A DNA stretch of 20,930 bases from NCBI GenBank assembly GCA_038528235.1, contig JBCBEX010000078.1, positions 1-20,930 of the forward strand, in the 5' to 3' direction. A program made the translations under genes and the position numbers. Below the pieces are notes generated by a model. The model searched no databases and was not told where the DNA came from. It was given only the letters and a program-made list of their open reading frames with translations. Within the stretch, counting starts at the first letter, position 1. Each line of letters starts with the position of its first letter. Shown in pieces: positions 7,520 to 14,378 of this stretch. This stretch comes from JBCBEX01 sp038528235. Its GTDB lineage: Bacteria; Bacteroidota; Rhodothermia; Rhodothermales; Rubricoccaceae.

Positions 7520-8848
7520 ATGGCACCGGCAGACTCGCTCTCGAAGACGTACGCCTCCTGGGGGCGTTTTCCGGTTGCGCACCCGGCCGCCGTGGAACGC
7601 CTCGCGTGGCGCGATGCCTTGCCTGACCTCGATGCCCTCGAGCGACCCGTGTTGGCCTATGGACAAGGTCGCTCCTACGGCGATGCCTGCCTCAACAACG
7701 GCGGCGTGTTGCTCGACACGGACGGCCTCGACCGGCTGATCGCCTTCGACCGAGCAACGGGCCGCGTGCGGGCGGAGGCGGGTGTGACGCTCGCCAAGCT
7801 GCTCGATGTGCTTGTCCCGACTGGATGGTTTCTGCCGGTCACGCCGGGGACGAAGTTCGTCTCGCTCGGCGGGGCCATCGCCAACGACGTGCACGGCAAG
7901 AACCACCACGTAGCGGGCACCTTCGGCCGCTTCGTCACGGCGATGGAACTGGTGCGGTCCGACGGGCAACGCCTCGTCCTCACGCCTGGGGGAGAGCATG
8001 ACGAGCTCTTCCGCGCGACCGTCGGCGGGCTGGGGCTGACAGGGCTCGTCACGTGGGCCGAGTTCCAGGCGATCCCGATCCCGAGCGACCAGATCGCGGT
8101 GACGCGGACGCGCTTCCGCTCGCTGCCGGAGTTCTTGACGCTCGCCGATGCCGCCGCCGACGAGCCCTACACGGTCGCCTGGATCGACGCGCTCTCACCG
8201 GCGGGGCGGGGGCTCTTCATGCAGGGCCACCACGCGCCGGGGAGTCTGCCTGCGCCGTCGCGCTTCAAACAGAAGCTCGCGGCACCGTTCGATGCGCCCT
8301 CGGGCACGCTCAACGCGCTCACGGTGCGCGCCTTCAACGCCGTCTACTACCGCGTGCAGCGCCGTGATGTCGCCCGGTCGCGCACGCACTACGAGCCGTT
8401 CTTCTACCCGCTCGACGCCGTCGGCGACTGGAACCGGATCTACGGGCGGCGTGGGTTCTTGCAGTACCAGTGCGTGGTCCCGTTCGCGGACGGCGTGGCG
8501 GTGACGGAGGCCTTGCTTGCCGAGATCAGTGCGGCGGGAGCGGCATCGTTCCTAGCTGTGCTCAAGACGTTTGGCGATGTGCCCTCGCCGGGGCTGCTCT
8601 CGTTCCCGCGCCCTGGCATCACGCTCGCGCTCGACCTCCCGCACCGAGGCCCTGAGACGCTCGCGCTCGTGCGCCGCCTCAACGCCATCGCCATCGAGGC
8701 GGGGGGCGCGCTCTATCCGGCGAAGGACGCGGTCATGTCGCCTGCGCAGTTCCGCGCATCGTTCCCGGATTGGGAGGCGTTCGCCGCGCACGTCGATCCG
8801 CAGTTTTCGTCGTCCTTCTGGCGGCGCGTCACGGCTGCAGAGCGATAA
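7520..8848 (+). CDS. dprE1: DprE1-like decaprenylphosphoryl-beta-D-ribose 2'-oxidase
   Basis: This FAD enzyme oxidises the 2'-hydroxyl of polyprenylphosphoryl-ribose, the first half of the epimerisation to arabinose. It has 442 residues (M. tuberculosis DprE1 has 461). YGQGRSYGDA at 47-56 and PGTKFVSLGGAIANDVHGKN (109-128, with HH next) are the FAD-binding hallmarks of the VAO-type fold, and VHGKNHH is characteristic of DprE1. K402 in LYPAKDA corresponds to the catalytic Lys418 of the mycobacterial enzyme. At the position of the benzothiazinone-reactive Cys387 this protein has Ala370 (GITLALDLP against GWNICVDFP). The ATG 4 bases after the ubiA-like stop fixes the start; the frame is open further upstream but overlaps that gene. 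The DprE2-like gene lies 80 bases downstream. Confidence 0.92.
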   Translation: MAPADSLSKTYASWGRFPVAHPAAVERLAWRDALPDLDALERPVLAYGQGRSYGDACLNNGGVLLDTDGLDRLIAFDRATGRVRAEAGVTLAKLLDVLVPTGWFLPVTPGTKFVSLGGAIANDVHGKNHHVAGTFGRFVTAMELVRSDGQRLVLTPGGEHDELFRATVGGLGLTGLVTWAEFQAIPIPSDQIAVTRTRFRSLPEFLTLADAAADEPYTVAWIDALSPAGRGLFMQGHHAPGSLPAPSRFKQKLAAPFDAPSGTLNALTVRAFNAVYYRVQRRDVARSRTHYEPFFYPLDAVGDWNRIYGRRGFLQYQCVVPFADGVAVTEALLAEISAAGAASFLAVLKTFGDVPSPGLLSFPRPGITLALDLPHRGPETLALVRRLNAIAIEAGGALYPAKDAVMSPAQFRASFPDWEAFAAHVDPQFSSSFWRRVTAAER

Positions 8849-8928
8849 CGTCGCGCACCAGAAAGGCTGCAGCGTTGAGCGACGAACTCGTCCACACGTT
8901 CACACCTGCATACGTTCACACCTCCACG

Positions 8929-9681
8929 ATGCCTCGTCTCACCGTCCGCCGCTTGCTCATCGTGGGGGCCACGTCTCGCATCGCGCACGAGACGTGTCGG
9001 CGCTTCGCCGCCGAGGGCGCGTCGTTCGTGCTCGCCGCGCGCGACCCGGCCAAGCTCGATGCCGTCGCGGCGGACCTCGTCGCTCATGGGGCTGCGCTCG
9101 CGGAGCCGTTCGTCCTCGACGCGACCGACTACGCCCGCCACCCGGCGCTCCTCGACGCCGCCGTGGCGCACCTCGGGCGTATCGACGCGGTGCTCGTGGC
9201 GCACGGGCTGCTGCCCGACCAGGCCGAGGCTGAGCGCTCCGTGGATGCGATGCGGTACGCCTTCGAGGTCAACGCGACGAGCGTGCTGGCGCTGCTGACG
9301 CCCGTGGCAGCCTACTTCGAAGCAGAGCGGCGCGGGCTGATCGCCGTGCTCTCGTCGGTGGCAGGCGACCGTGGGCGGCGCGAGAACTACGTCTACGGCG
9401 CGGCGAAGGCGGCCGTGACGCGGTTTCTCGAAGGGCTGCGCGTGCGCCTCGCTCCGGCGGGCGTGGCCGTGCTGACCGTGAAGCCGGGCCCCGTCAAGAC
9501 GCCCATGACGGCGCACCTGGAGCAGGGCATCCTCTTCGCCGAGCCGGAGGATGTGGCGGATCGCATCTACACCGCGATGACGCGCGGTCGCGACATCGTC
9601 CACACGCCATCGTGGTGGCGGCCGATTATGGGCGTCCTGAGCAACATGCCCGAGCGTGTCTTCAAGCGGCTGGGACTGTAG
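8929..9681 (+). CDS. dprE2: DprE2-like short-chain reductase (keto-ribose to arabinose)
   Basis: This 250-residue short-chain dehydrogenase/reductase is the likely partner of DprE1: it reduces the 2'-keto intermediate to polyprenylphosphoryl-arabinose with NAD(P)H. The nucleotide-binding loop is GATSRIA at 13-19 rather than the usual GxxxGxG, as in DprE2 proteins. The serine of the catalytic set is S142 or S143 (LSSVAGD), followed by Y156 and K160 in YGAAK. The C-terminus (VHTPSWWRPIMGVLSNMPER, residues 224-243) resembles the membrane-associating tail of DprE2. The start at ATG 8929 places the Rossmann motif at the normal distance. Function rests mainly on the pairing with the upstream oxidase; in isolation it could be another SDR. 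Confidence 0.88.
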   Translation: MPRLTVRRLLIVGATSRIAHETCRRFAAEGASFVLAARDPAKLDAVAADLVAHGAALAEPFVLDATDYARHPALLDAAVAHLGRIDAVLVAHGLLPDQAEAERSVDAMRYAFEVNATSVLALLTPVAAYFEAERRGLIAVLSSVAGDRGRRENYVYGAAKAAVTRFLEGLRVRLAPAGVAVLTVKPGPVKTPMTAHLEQGILFAEPEDVADRIYTAMTRGRDIVHTPSWWRPIMGVLSNMPERVFKRLGL

Positions 9682-9706
9682 CGGATATCACATCCTGGGG
9701 TGAGGG

Positions 9707-9733
9707 TTGTTCAAGCCGGGCGTCGTACGTTGG
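9707..9733 (+). promoter_or_regulatory. Candidate promoter before the lipoprotein gene
   Basis: TTG at 9707-9709 is followed after 16 bases by TACGTTGG (9726-9733), one mismatch from TAnnTTTG, and the ATG is only 10 bases further on. If real, the lipoprotein gene has its own promoter with a very short leader. Chance match is possible. Confidence 0.25.
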
Positions 9734-9743
9734 AATAGCGACT

Positions 9744-10424
9744 ATGTCTAACTCATCCGTTTGCAATGCTATGTGCCGTCGTTCTACATCCGTTCTCGGC
9801 CTCGCCATGCTGTTGACTTTCGCCGGGTGCGGGGACCCCGCCGACGCGCCGCCCGGCGATCCGACTGCGACCCAGACGACCGACCCTGACACGCCGCAGT
9901 CGCCGCAGGACGCGATTGCCGACGCCATGGACCAGATCCAGGACGCGTTCGGCGAGGACGGGCGACGCGCCTCCGCCCCCGTCAACTTTCGCGATCTCCG
10001 CGCGCTCGTCCCGGAAGAAGCTGCAGGGTTGACACGCACTGAGATCGAAGGCGCCACCGAAGGCGCGATGGGCATGTCCGTATCGCGCGTCGAAGCCGAG
10101 TTTGAGGACGACGCGGGCACCGACGTGGAGGTCGATATCGTGGACCTCGGCACGTTCCCGCAACTGACGATGTTTGGTGTGGGCTGGATGGGTATCACCA
10201 TCGACCGGGAGTCGAGCCAGGGCTACGAGCGGACGACCGACTTCGAGGGCCACCGGGCCTACGAGGAAGTGCGCGGAGACTACGCTGAGTTGCAAGTCAT
10301 CGTCGCGGGTCGCTTCCTCGTCTCCGCCGAAGGCCGCGTGTCGATGGAGACGATCAAGGCGCTCCTGCGTGCCTACGACCTTGACGCCCTTGCGGATATG
10401 CGCAACGTGAACGTGGAGGCATGA
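9744..10424 (+). CDS. Lipoprotein of unknown function, acidic
   Basis: I cannot name the family. The 226-residue product starts with an n-region containing RR (12-13), a hydrophobic stretch and FAGC with the lipidation cysteine at 29, so it should be anchored to a membrane and act in the periplasm or at the outer membrane. Residues 30-75 are a low-complexity linker rich in Asp, Pro, Thr and Gln. A folded domain then follows: FRDLRALVPEEAAGLTRTE at 82-100 and a strand-rich part with DVEVDIVDLG (127-136), ending in a helix (METIKALLRAYDL). The general pattern of an amphipathic start and Leu-Pro-x-x-x-x-Gly turn occurs in uncharacterised lipoproteins of this phylum. An internal ATG at 9771 would also keep the lipobox. 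It is the last + strand gene before the inverted-repeat element. Confidence 0.75.
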   Translation: MSNSSVCNAMCRRSTSVLGLAMLLTFAGCGDPADAPPGDPTATQTTDPDTPQSPQDAIADAMDQIQDAFGEDGRRASAPVNFRDLRALVPEEAAGLTRTEIEGATEGAMGMSVSRVEAEFEDDAGTDVEVDIVDLGTFPQLTMFGVGWMGITIDRESSQGYERTTDFEGHRAYEEVRGDYAELQVIVAGRFLVSAEGRVSMETIKALLRAYDLDALADMRNVNVEA

Positions 10425-10442
10425 CGGCAAAACCTCTCACCT

Positions 10443-10563
10443 TGTCATCCTGAGCGAGCGTAGCGAGTCGAAGGATCTGTGGACCAGCGTTCAGTCTCGG
10501 CCGGAGCGCAGAGGTAGACAGAGATCCTTCGACTTCGCCCTGTGGGCTACGCTCAGGATGACA
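10443..10563. repeat. MITE-like inverted-repeat element, possible bidirectional terminator
   Basis: The 121-bp segment is bounded by TGTCATCCTGAGCG (10443-10456) and its exact reverse complement CGCTCAGGATGACA (10550-10563). Further in, GTCGAAGGATCT on the left (10467-10478) pairs with AGATCCTTCGAC on the right (10522-10533). The core GTCATCCTGAGCG...GAAGGATCT is a well-known interspersed repeat of many GC-rich bacterial genomes. It has no open frame of its own. It sits between two convergent genes, so as RNA its long hairpin could stop transcription from both sides. Confidence 0.85.
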
Positions 10564-10567
10564 CCGT

Positions 10568-10915
10568 TCACGAGAGCGTAGAGAAAAAGAGCTGCCCAAG
10601 CCAGAGGAAGAAGAAGCCGACGAGAACGGTCGAAGGCAGAAGTGCCGCAGTCAAGCCAATTGTCCACGAGGTTCGTTTATCAGGATAGTCGGCGTGGGCG
10701 CGGTATGACCGTAGACCGCACCAGCCTATCAGAATGCTGATCGGACCAAACAGAAAGAAGAGTGGCAAGAACGCCAGCGTCAAGAAGAACTCGCCGACGT
10801 CGAACACGGCATCAAAGGTCAGCACGAGGCCCCAGCAAAGAGGGACGAAAAGGCCTCCCGCGATAGCGTTGATGACTCCACGTTGGGCGAGCAACCGCTC
10901 GCGGACCGGGTCCAT
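10568..10915 (-). CDS. Small membrane protein of unknown function
   Basis: This 115-residue protein has about three hydrophobic helices (roughly 15-37, 42-66 and 84-111) with a charged loop between the second and third (RSYRAHADYPDKR). I recognise no motif. The start ATG overlaps the TAA of accA by one base (TAATG on the minus strand), so it is probably translated by coupling to accA. Its 3' end is five bases from the inverted-repeat element, and a longer open frame running back into accA is just a shadow. No role in fatty acid synthesis should be assumed from the position. Confidence 0.7.
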   Translation of the reverse strand: MDPVRERLLAQRGVINAIAGGLFVPLCWGLVLTFDAVFDVGEFFLTLAFLPLFFLFGPISILIGWCGLRSYRAHADYPDKRTSWTIGLTAALLPSTVLVGFFFLWLGQLFFSTLS

Positions 10916-11892
10916 TATGCCTCCTCGAACGCGCCGATGCTGTCGAATTTGGCCATGCGGGCGGCGAAGCGCTCGTCGTGGGTCATCGCCGTGAGCGAGA
11001 CGAGGGTCCGGGCGATGGCATGCCCGACGGCGTCGAAGGTGGACTCGGGATCGCGGTGGGCGCCGCCGAGCGGCTCGGGTACGATTTCGTCCACGATGCC
11101 CTGTTCGATGAGGTCGGGCGCGGTGAGTCGGAGGGCACGCGCCGCTTCCTCCTTGTAGTCCCACGAGCGCCACAGGATCGAGGAGCAGCTCTCGGGCGAG
11201 ATCACGGAGTACCACGCGTTCTCCAGCATCAGCAGCTTGTCGCCCACGCCGATGCCGAGCGCGCCGCCGGACGCGCCCTCGCCGACGATGACGACCACGA
11301 TGGGCACGGGTAGCCGCGTCATCTCCAAGATGTTGCGCGCGATCGCCTCGGCCTGGCCGCGCTCCTCGGCTTCGAGGCCGGGAAAGGCACCGGGCGTGTC
11401 GAGGAGGGCCACGACGGGCTTGCCGAACTTGGCGGCGAACTTCATGACACGCAGCGCCTTGCGGTAGCCCTCCGGGTTGGGCATCCCAAAGTTGCGGTAC
11501 TTCCGCTGGTTGGTGTCGCGTCCCTTCTGGTGGCCGATGATGGCGACGGTCTGGTCGCGTCCGCCGAAGCGGCGGCCTTCGAAGGTGCCGAGGCCCGCGA
11601 TCATCGCCGGGTCGTCGCCGAAGAGGCGGTCGCCGTGGAGTTCTACGAAGCCCCGGGTGAGCGCCTGGACGTAGTCGAGCGTGTAGGGGCGGTCGGGGTG
11701 GCGGGCGAGCTGGACGCGCTGCCAGCGCGTGAGGCCGGTGTAGACCTGCTGCTTGAGCTGCTCCACGCGCCGTTCGAGCGCCGCGATCTGCGCGGTGAGG
11801 TCAACCTCGGCGTCCTCGGCGTCATAGCGGCGCAGCTCGTCGAGCTTCTGCTCTAGGTCGGCGACCGGCTTTTCGAAGTCGAGGAGTTGCAT
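10915..11892 (-). CDS. accA: Acetyl-CoA carboxylase carboxyltransferase subunit alpha
   Basis: With AccD this subunit transfers the carboxyl group from biotin to acetyl-CoA, giving malonyl-CoA for fatty acid synthesis in the cytoplasm. The 325 residues match the usual length (E. coli 319). The N-terminal coiled-coil region (LEQKLDELRR...LERRVEQLKQQ) is followed by the carboxyltransferase fold: LHGDRLFGDDPA near 85-96, HQKGRDT at 121-127, FGMPNPEGYRKALR at 135-148, DTPGAFPG at 165-172 and the oxyanion-type loop GEGASGGALG at 204-213. The start ATG at 11890-11892 gives the standard MQLLDFEKP beginning. A candidate -7 promoter element lies about 57 bases upstream. AccD is not in the window. Confidence 0.97.
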   Translation of the reverse strand: MQLLDFEKPVADLEQKLDELRRYDAEDAEVDLTAQIAALERRVEQLKQQVYTGLTRWQRVQLARHPDRPYTLDYVQALTRGFVELHGDRLFGDDPAMIAGLGTFEGRRFGGRDQTVAIIGHQKGRDTNQRKYRNFGMPNPEGYRKALRVMKFAAKFGKPVVALLDTPGAFPGLEAEERGQAEAIARNILEMTRLPVPIVVVIVGEGASGGALGIGVGDKLLMLENAWYSVISPESCSSILWRSWDYKEEAARALRLTAPDLIEQGIVDEIVPEPLGGAHRDPESTFDAVGHAIARTLVSLTAMTHDERFAARMAKFDSIGAFEEA

Positions 11893-11948
11893 GGTGGACA
11901 GCGCCAGAGAGGTGGAAACCGAGGAGACTCGCGGAAAATGGCGGATCG

Positions 11949-11956
11949 CAAAGATA
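11949..11956 (-). promoter_or_regulatory. Perfect Bacteroidota -7 element upstream of accA
   Basis: On the minus strand these bases read TATCTTTG, a full match to TAnnTTTG. It lies in the 187-base gap between the glycosyltransferase stop and the accA start and would give a leader of roughly 45 bases. No TTG is found at the expected -33 position, so it may be a weak or activated promoter. The rest of 11893-12079 contains no gene that I can support. Confidence 0.45.
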
Positions 11957-12079
11957 CGCCGCCGACCGGATACGCTGGGGGGAGGCCCTAGATTCCTGGC
12001 CTCAGACTTTCTTGGCCTCGGCTTTTCCCGGGTGCGGCCGTGCACCCGTTGCACGAGGGCCGAGGCTCAAACCAGAGCG

Positions 12080-14212
12080 TCAGCAGTCCTTGGGGCTGCG
12101 GACGAGAGCGCGGCCGAGGATCTCCAGGTCGAGCCATAGCGACTGGTGGCGCGCGTAGAACCAGTAGGCGCGGTGCACCTCCACGATGCCTGCGGGCCGG
12201 GTCGGCAGCGTGTCGAGGATGGAGACGAGGCCGGGTTGGAGCGCCCACGCCTCGGGCGGGCGCGTCGCGATGCGGGTGTCGTAGCCGACGAGCGCGCGGC
12301 GGCCAGCCAGCACCGACGGCATCATCGCCGTGGCGCAGGCGAGGCTGCGCATCCGCGCGGTGGGGCGGAGGCGGGCGAGGAGGCGGCAAAGCGGGTGCAT
12401 CGCCGTGCCCACTAGGGCCACCGGCACGTCCAGGAGCAGCCGGCGGCTGCCCGATCGGAGCGGCGCCACGGTCCGCTCGGCGTCCAGCAGCGGCATCGAG
12501 AAGTCGTCCACCGAGGCCTTGCCGATGAGGCGATCGTGGTTGTGGACGAGGATCTTGAACTGCACGGGCAGATCGCGTAGGTCGCGCATCAGCCGGAGGA
12601 TGCCCGTGTTGGTGAGGCTGTCAGCGGCAAAGACGACCTCGTGGACGCCGCGCAGCCGTACGAGGTCACGGAGGTGGTGCAGCGCACCGAGGTGGGCCAC
12701 CACCTCCTGCGCCGTGGGGAGCTTGTTTGCTTCATTGGCGACGAAGCCGAGGAGCTTCAGCCGGGAGCGCGGCCGGCCCGTCAGCATGCGGTGCAGGCGG
12801 GTGGCCTCCGCAGCGTCGCCCACGAGGAGCACGCTGCGGGCCTCGCGGGCGCGGAAGTGGAGCGCTAGCCGCTGAGCCAGGAGAATAGCGGCGGCGGCGG
12901 CAAAGCCGAAGAGCACCGCGCCGCGCGAGAACTGGATGGCTGGCAGGAAGAACGACACGGTCGCCACAGCCACGAACGCGCTGCCCATGCCCGTGAGCAA
13001 GGGCCGCAGCCGGTGCCGCCCCCGCCCGTAGCCGCGGGCGAGCCCGATGGCAGCGGTGGCGCCGAGCGCGTAGAGCGGGAGCACGGACAGGTAGAAGGCG
13101 GCGTCGAAGGGGACGCCACGGGCTGCGCTCCAGAGGCTAGTCACGGCGGCCATCGCGCCCCAGGCCAGCGCAAACTCGAAAGCGGGCGCGGCGAACGCGT
13201 GGACCGCCCGGACGGAGAGGCTGAGGGCCGCCCGCAGCGTCACGGCCAGCCGGATCGCCCAGCGGAGGACGGCGCCCGAGAGCCGGGCGCGGGGCTTGAG
13301 CGCAGCATCCCCCGAGAAGTGCTTCTCCGAGAACTTGATCATCGCCCCGTAGAAGAGGCGCACATAGCGCAGCTCGCCCTTCTTGGTGCACTCGCCCTTG
13401 TAGTGGATGATCTGGGTGTCGGGCGTGTAGTAGATCCGCCATCCGGCCTCCTGGATGCGGTAGCACCAGTCGAGGTCCTCGCCGTACATGAAGAACGACT
13501 CGTCGAACAGCCCGGCACCGTCCGTCCGGTCCGGGTCTTCGACGTGGGGACCCACCGCGCGCAGGGCCTCGGCGCGGACGAGCATGCACGACCCGGAGAG
13601 GGCGTCGACCTCGCAGACCTCGTCCTTCGGGAGGTAGGTCAGGTTGTAGCGGCCGAATGTCGGGCTGTGCGGGAAGAGGCGGGCGAGGCCCGTCATCCGG
13701 TAGAACGCCACCGACGGCGTCGGGAAGGCACGGCGGCTCTCCGGCGCGAACGTGCCGTCGGGGTTGAGGATGCGGCAGCCGACCGCTCCGGCGTCCGGGT
13801 GCGCATCCATGAACGCGACCATCCGGTCGAGCGTGTCCTCCTGGACGAGCGTGTCCGGATTGAGGATGAAGAGGTAGCGCCCACGCGCCTCGCGGATCGC
13901 CTGGTTGTTGGCCCGCGCAAAGCCTACGTTCTCGCGGTTGGCGATGACGTGTACGTCCGGGAAGCGCTCGCGGACCATCGCCACGGAGCCGTCCACGGAG
14001 TTGTTGTCCACCACGAAGACCTCGGCGCGCAGGCTGCGCACCGCGCGCTGAACCGACGAGAGGGCCTGCTCCAGAAAGCCCCGGACGTTGTAGTTGACGA
14101 TCACCACCGACACGTCGAGCGTGTCGGCCGGGTGCACCGCTGCCGCACCTGAGCCAGGGGTGGCACGCGGTGGGAAAGACGCAGTGGGGGAGACCGTAGC
14201 GGTTGAGGTCAT
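12080..14212 (-). CDS. GT2 glycosyltransferase fused to a degenerate sugar-phosphate transferase (WcaJ-like)
   Basis: The 710-residue protein has an N-terminal GT2 domain, the WbbL-like rhamnosyltransferase type: VSVVIVNYN at 34-42, DNNSVDGS at 69-76, NPDT at 118-121 and the acidic GEDLDW at 244-249. A four-helix membrane region follows (about 340-452), then a Rossmann-like segment starting VLLVGDAAEA (461-470), as found before the catalytic part of WcaJ-type polyprenyl phosphoglycosyltransferases. Residues 590-612 recall their membrane helix. VLAGRRALVGY (634-644), LQPGLVSIL (658-666) and SLWLDLEILGRAL (691-703) recall their conserved end. The catalytic middle (GPVxFxQxRxG...KFRSM and the Asp-Glu pair) is absent. 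It probably builds a cell-surface glycan at the membrane. The ATG at 14212 is used; an ATG at 14242 adds ten residues. The alignment of the C-terminal half is by eye and is the weaker part of the call. Confidence 0.8.
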   Translation of the reverse strand: MTSTATVSPTASFPPRATPGSGAAAVHPADTLDVSVVIVNYNVRGFLEQALSSVQRAVRSLRAEVFVVDNNSVDGSVAMVRERFPDVHVIANRENVGFARANNQAIREARGRYLFILNPDTLVQEDTLDRMVAFMDAHPDAGAVGCRILNPDGTFAPESRRAFPTPSVAFYRMTGLARLFPHSPTFGRYNLTYLPKDEVCEVDALSGSCMLVRAEALRAVGPHVEDPDRTDGAGLFDESFFMYGEDLDWCYRIQEAGWRIYYTPDTQIIHYKGECTKKGELRYVRLFYGAMIKFSEKHFSGDAALKPRARLSGAVLRWAIRLAVTLRAALSLSVRAVHAFAAPAFEFALAWGAMAAVTSLWSAARGVPFDAAFYLSVLPLYALGATAAIGLARGYGRGRHRLRPLLTGMGSAFVAVATVSFFLPAIQFSRGAVLFGFAAAAAILLAQRLALHFRAREARSVLLVGDAAEATRLHRMLTGRPRSRLKLLGFVANEANKLPTAQEVVAHLGALHHLRDLVRLRGVHEVVFAADSLTNTGILRLMRDLRDLPVQFKILVHNHDRLIGKASVDDFSMPLLDAERTVAPLRSGSRRLLLDVPVALVGTAMHPLCRLLARLRPTARMRSLACATAMMPSVLAGRRALVGYDTRIATRPPEAWALQPGLVSILDTLPTRPAGIVEVHRAYWFYARHQSLWLDLEILGRALVRSPKDC

Positions 14213-14378
14213 AGGCCGTAAGATAGTCCGCGTTGAGGACATTGCCACAAGGGGGAAACAGACGCGCTTGCCGAAGGCGTCTCCACGTGGGATGCTGCGA
14301 CGCGGGTCCAGGCCGTCGCTGTCTCCCTCGATTCTCCGCAGCGCAAACGACGTAGCACGACCGATCCTACAGGCTCCC

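Noticed and set aside
10443..10563. CRISPR-like repeat
   Set aside because: There are two inverted arms, not regularly spaced direct repeats with spacers.
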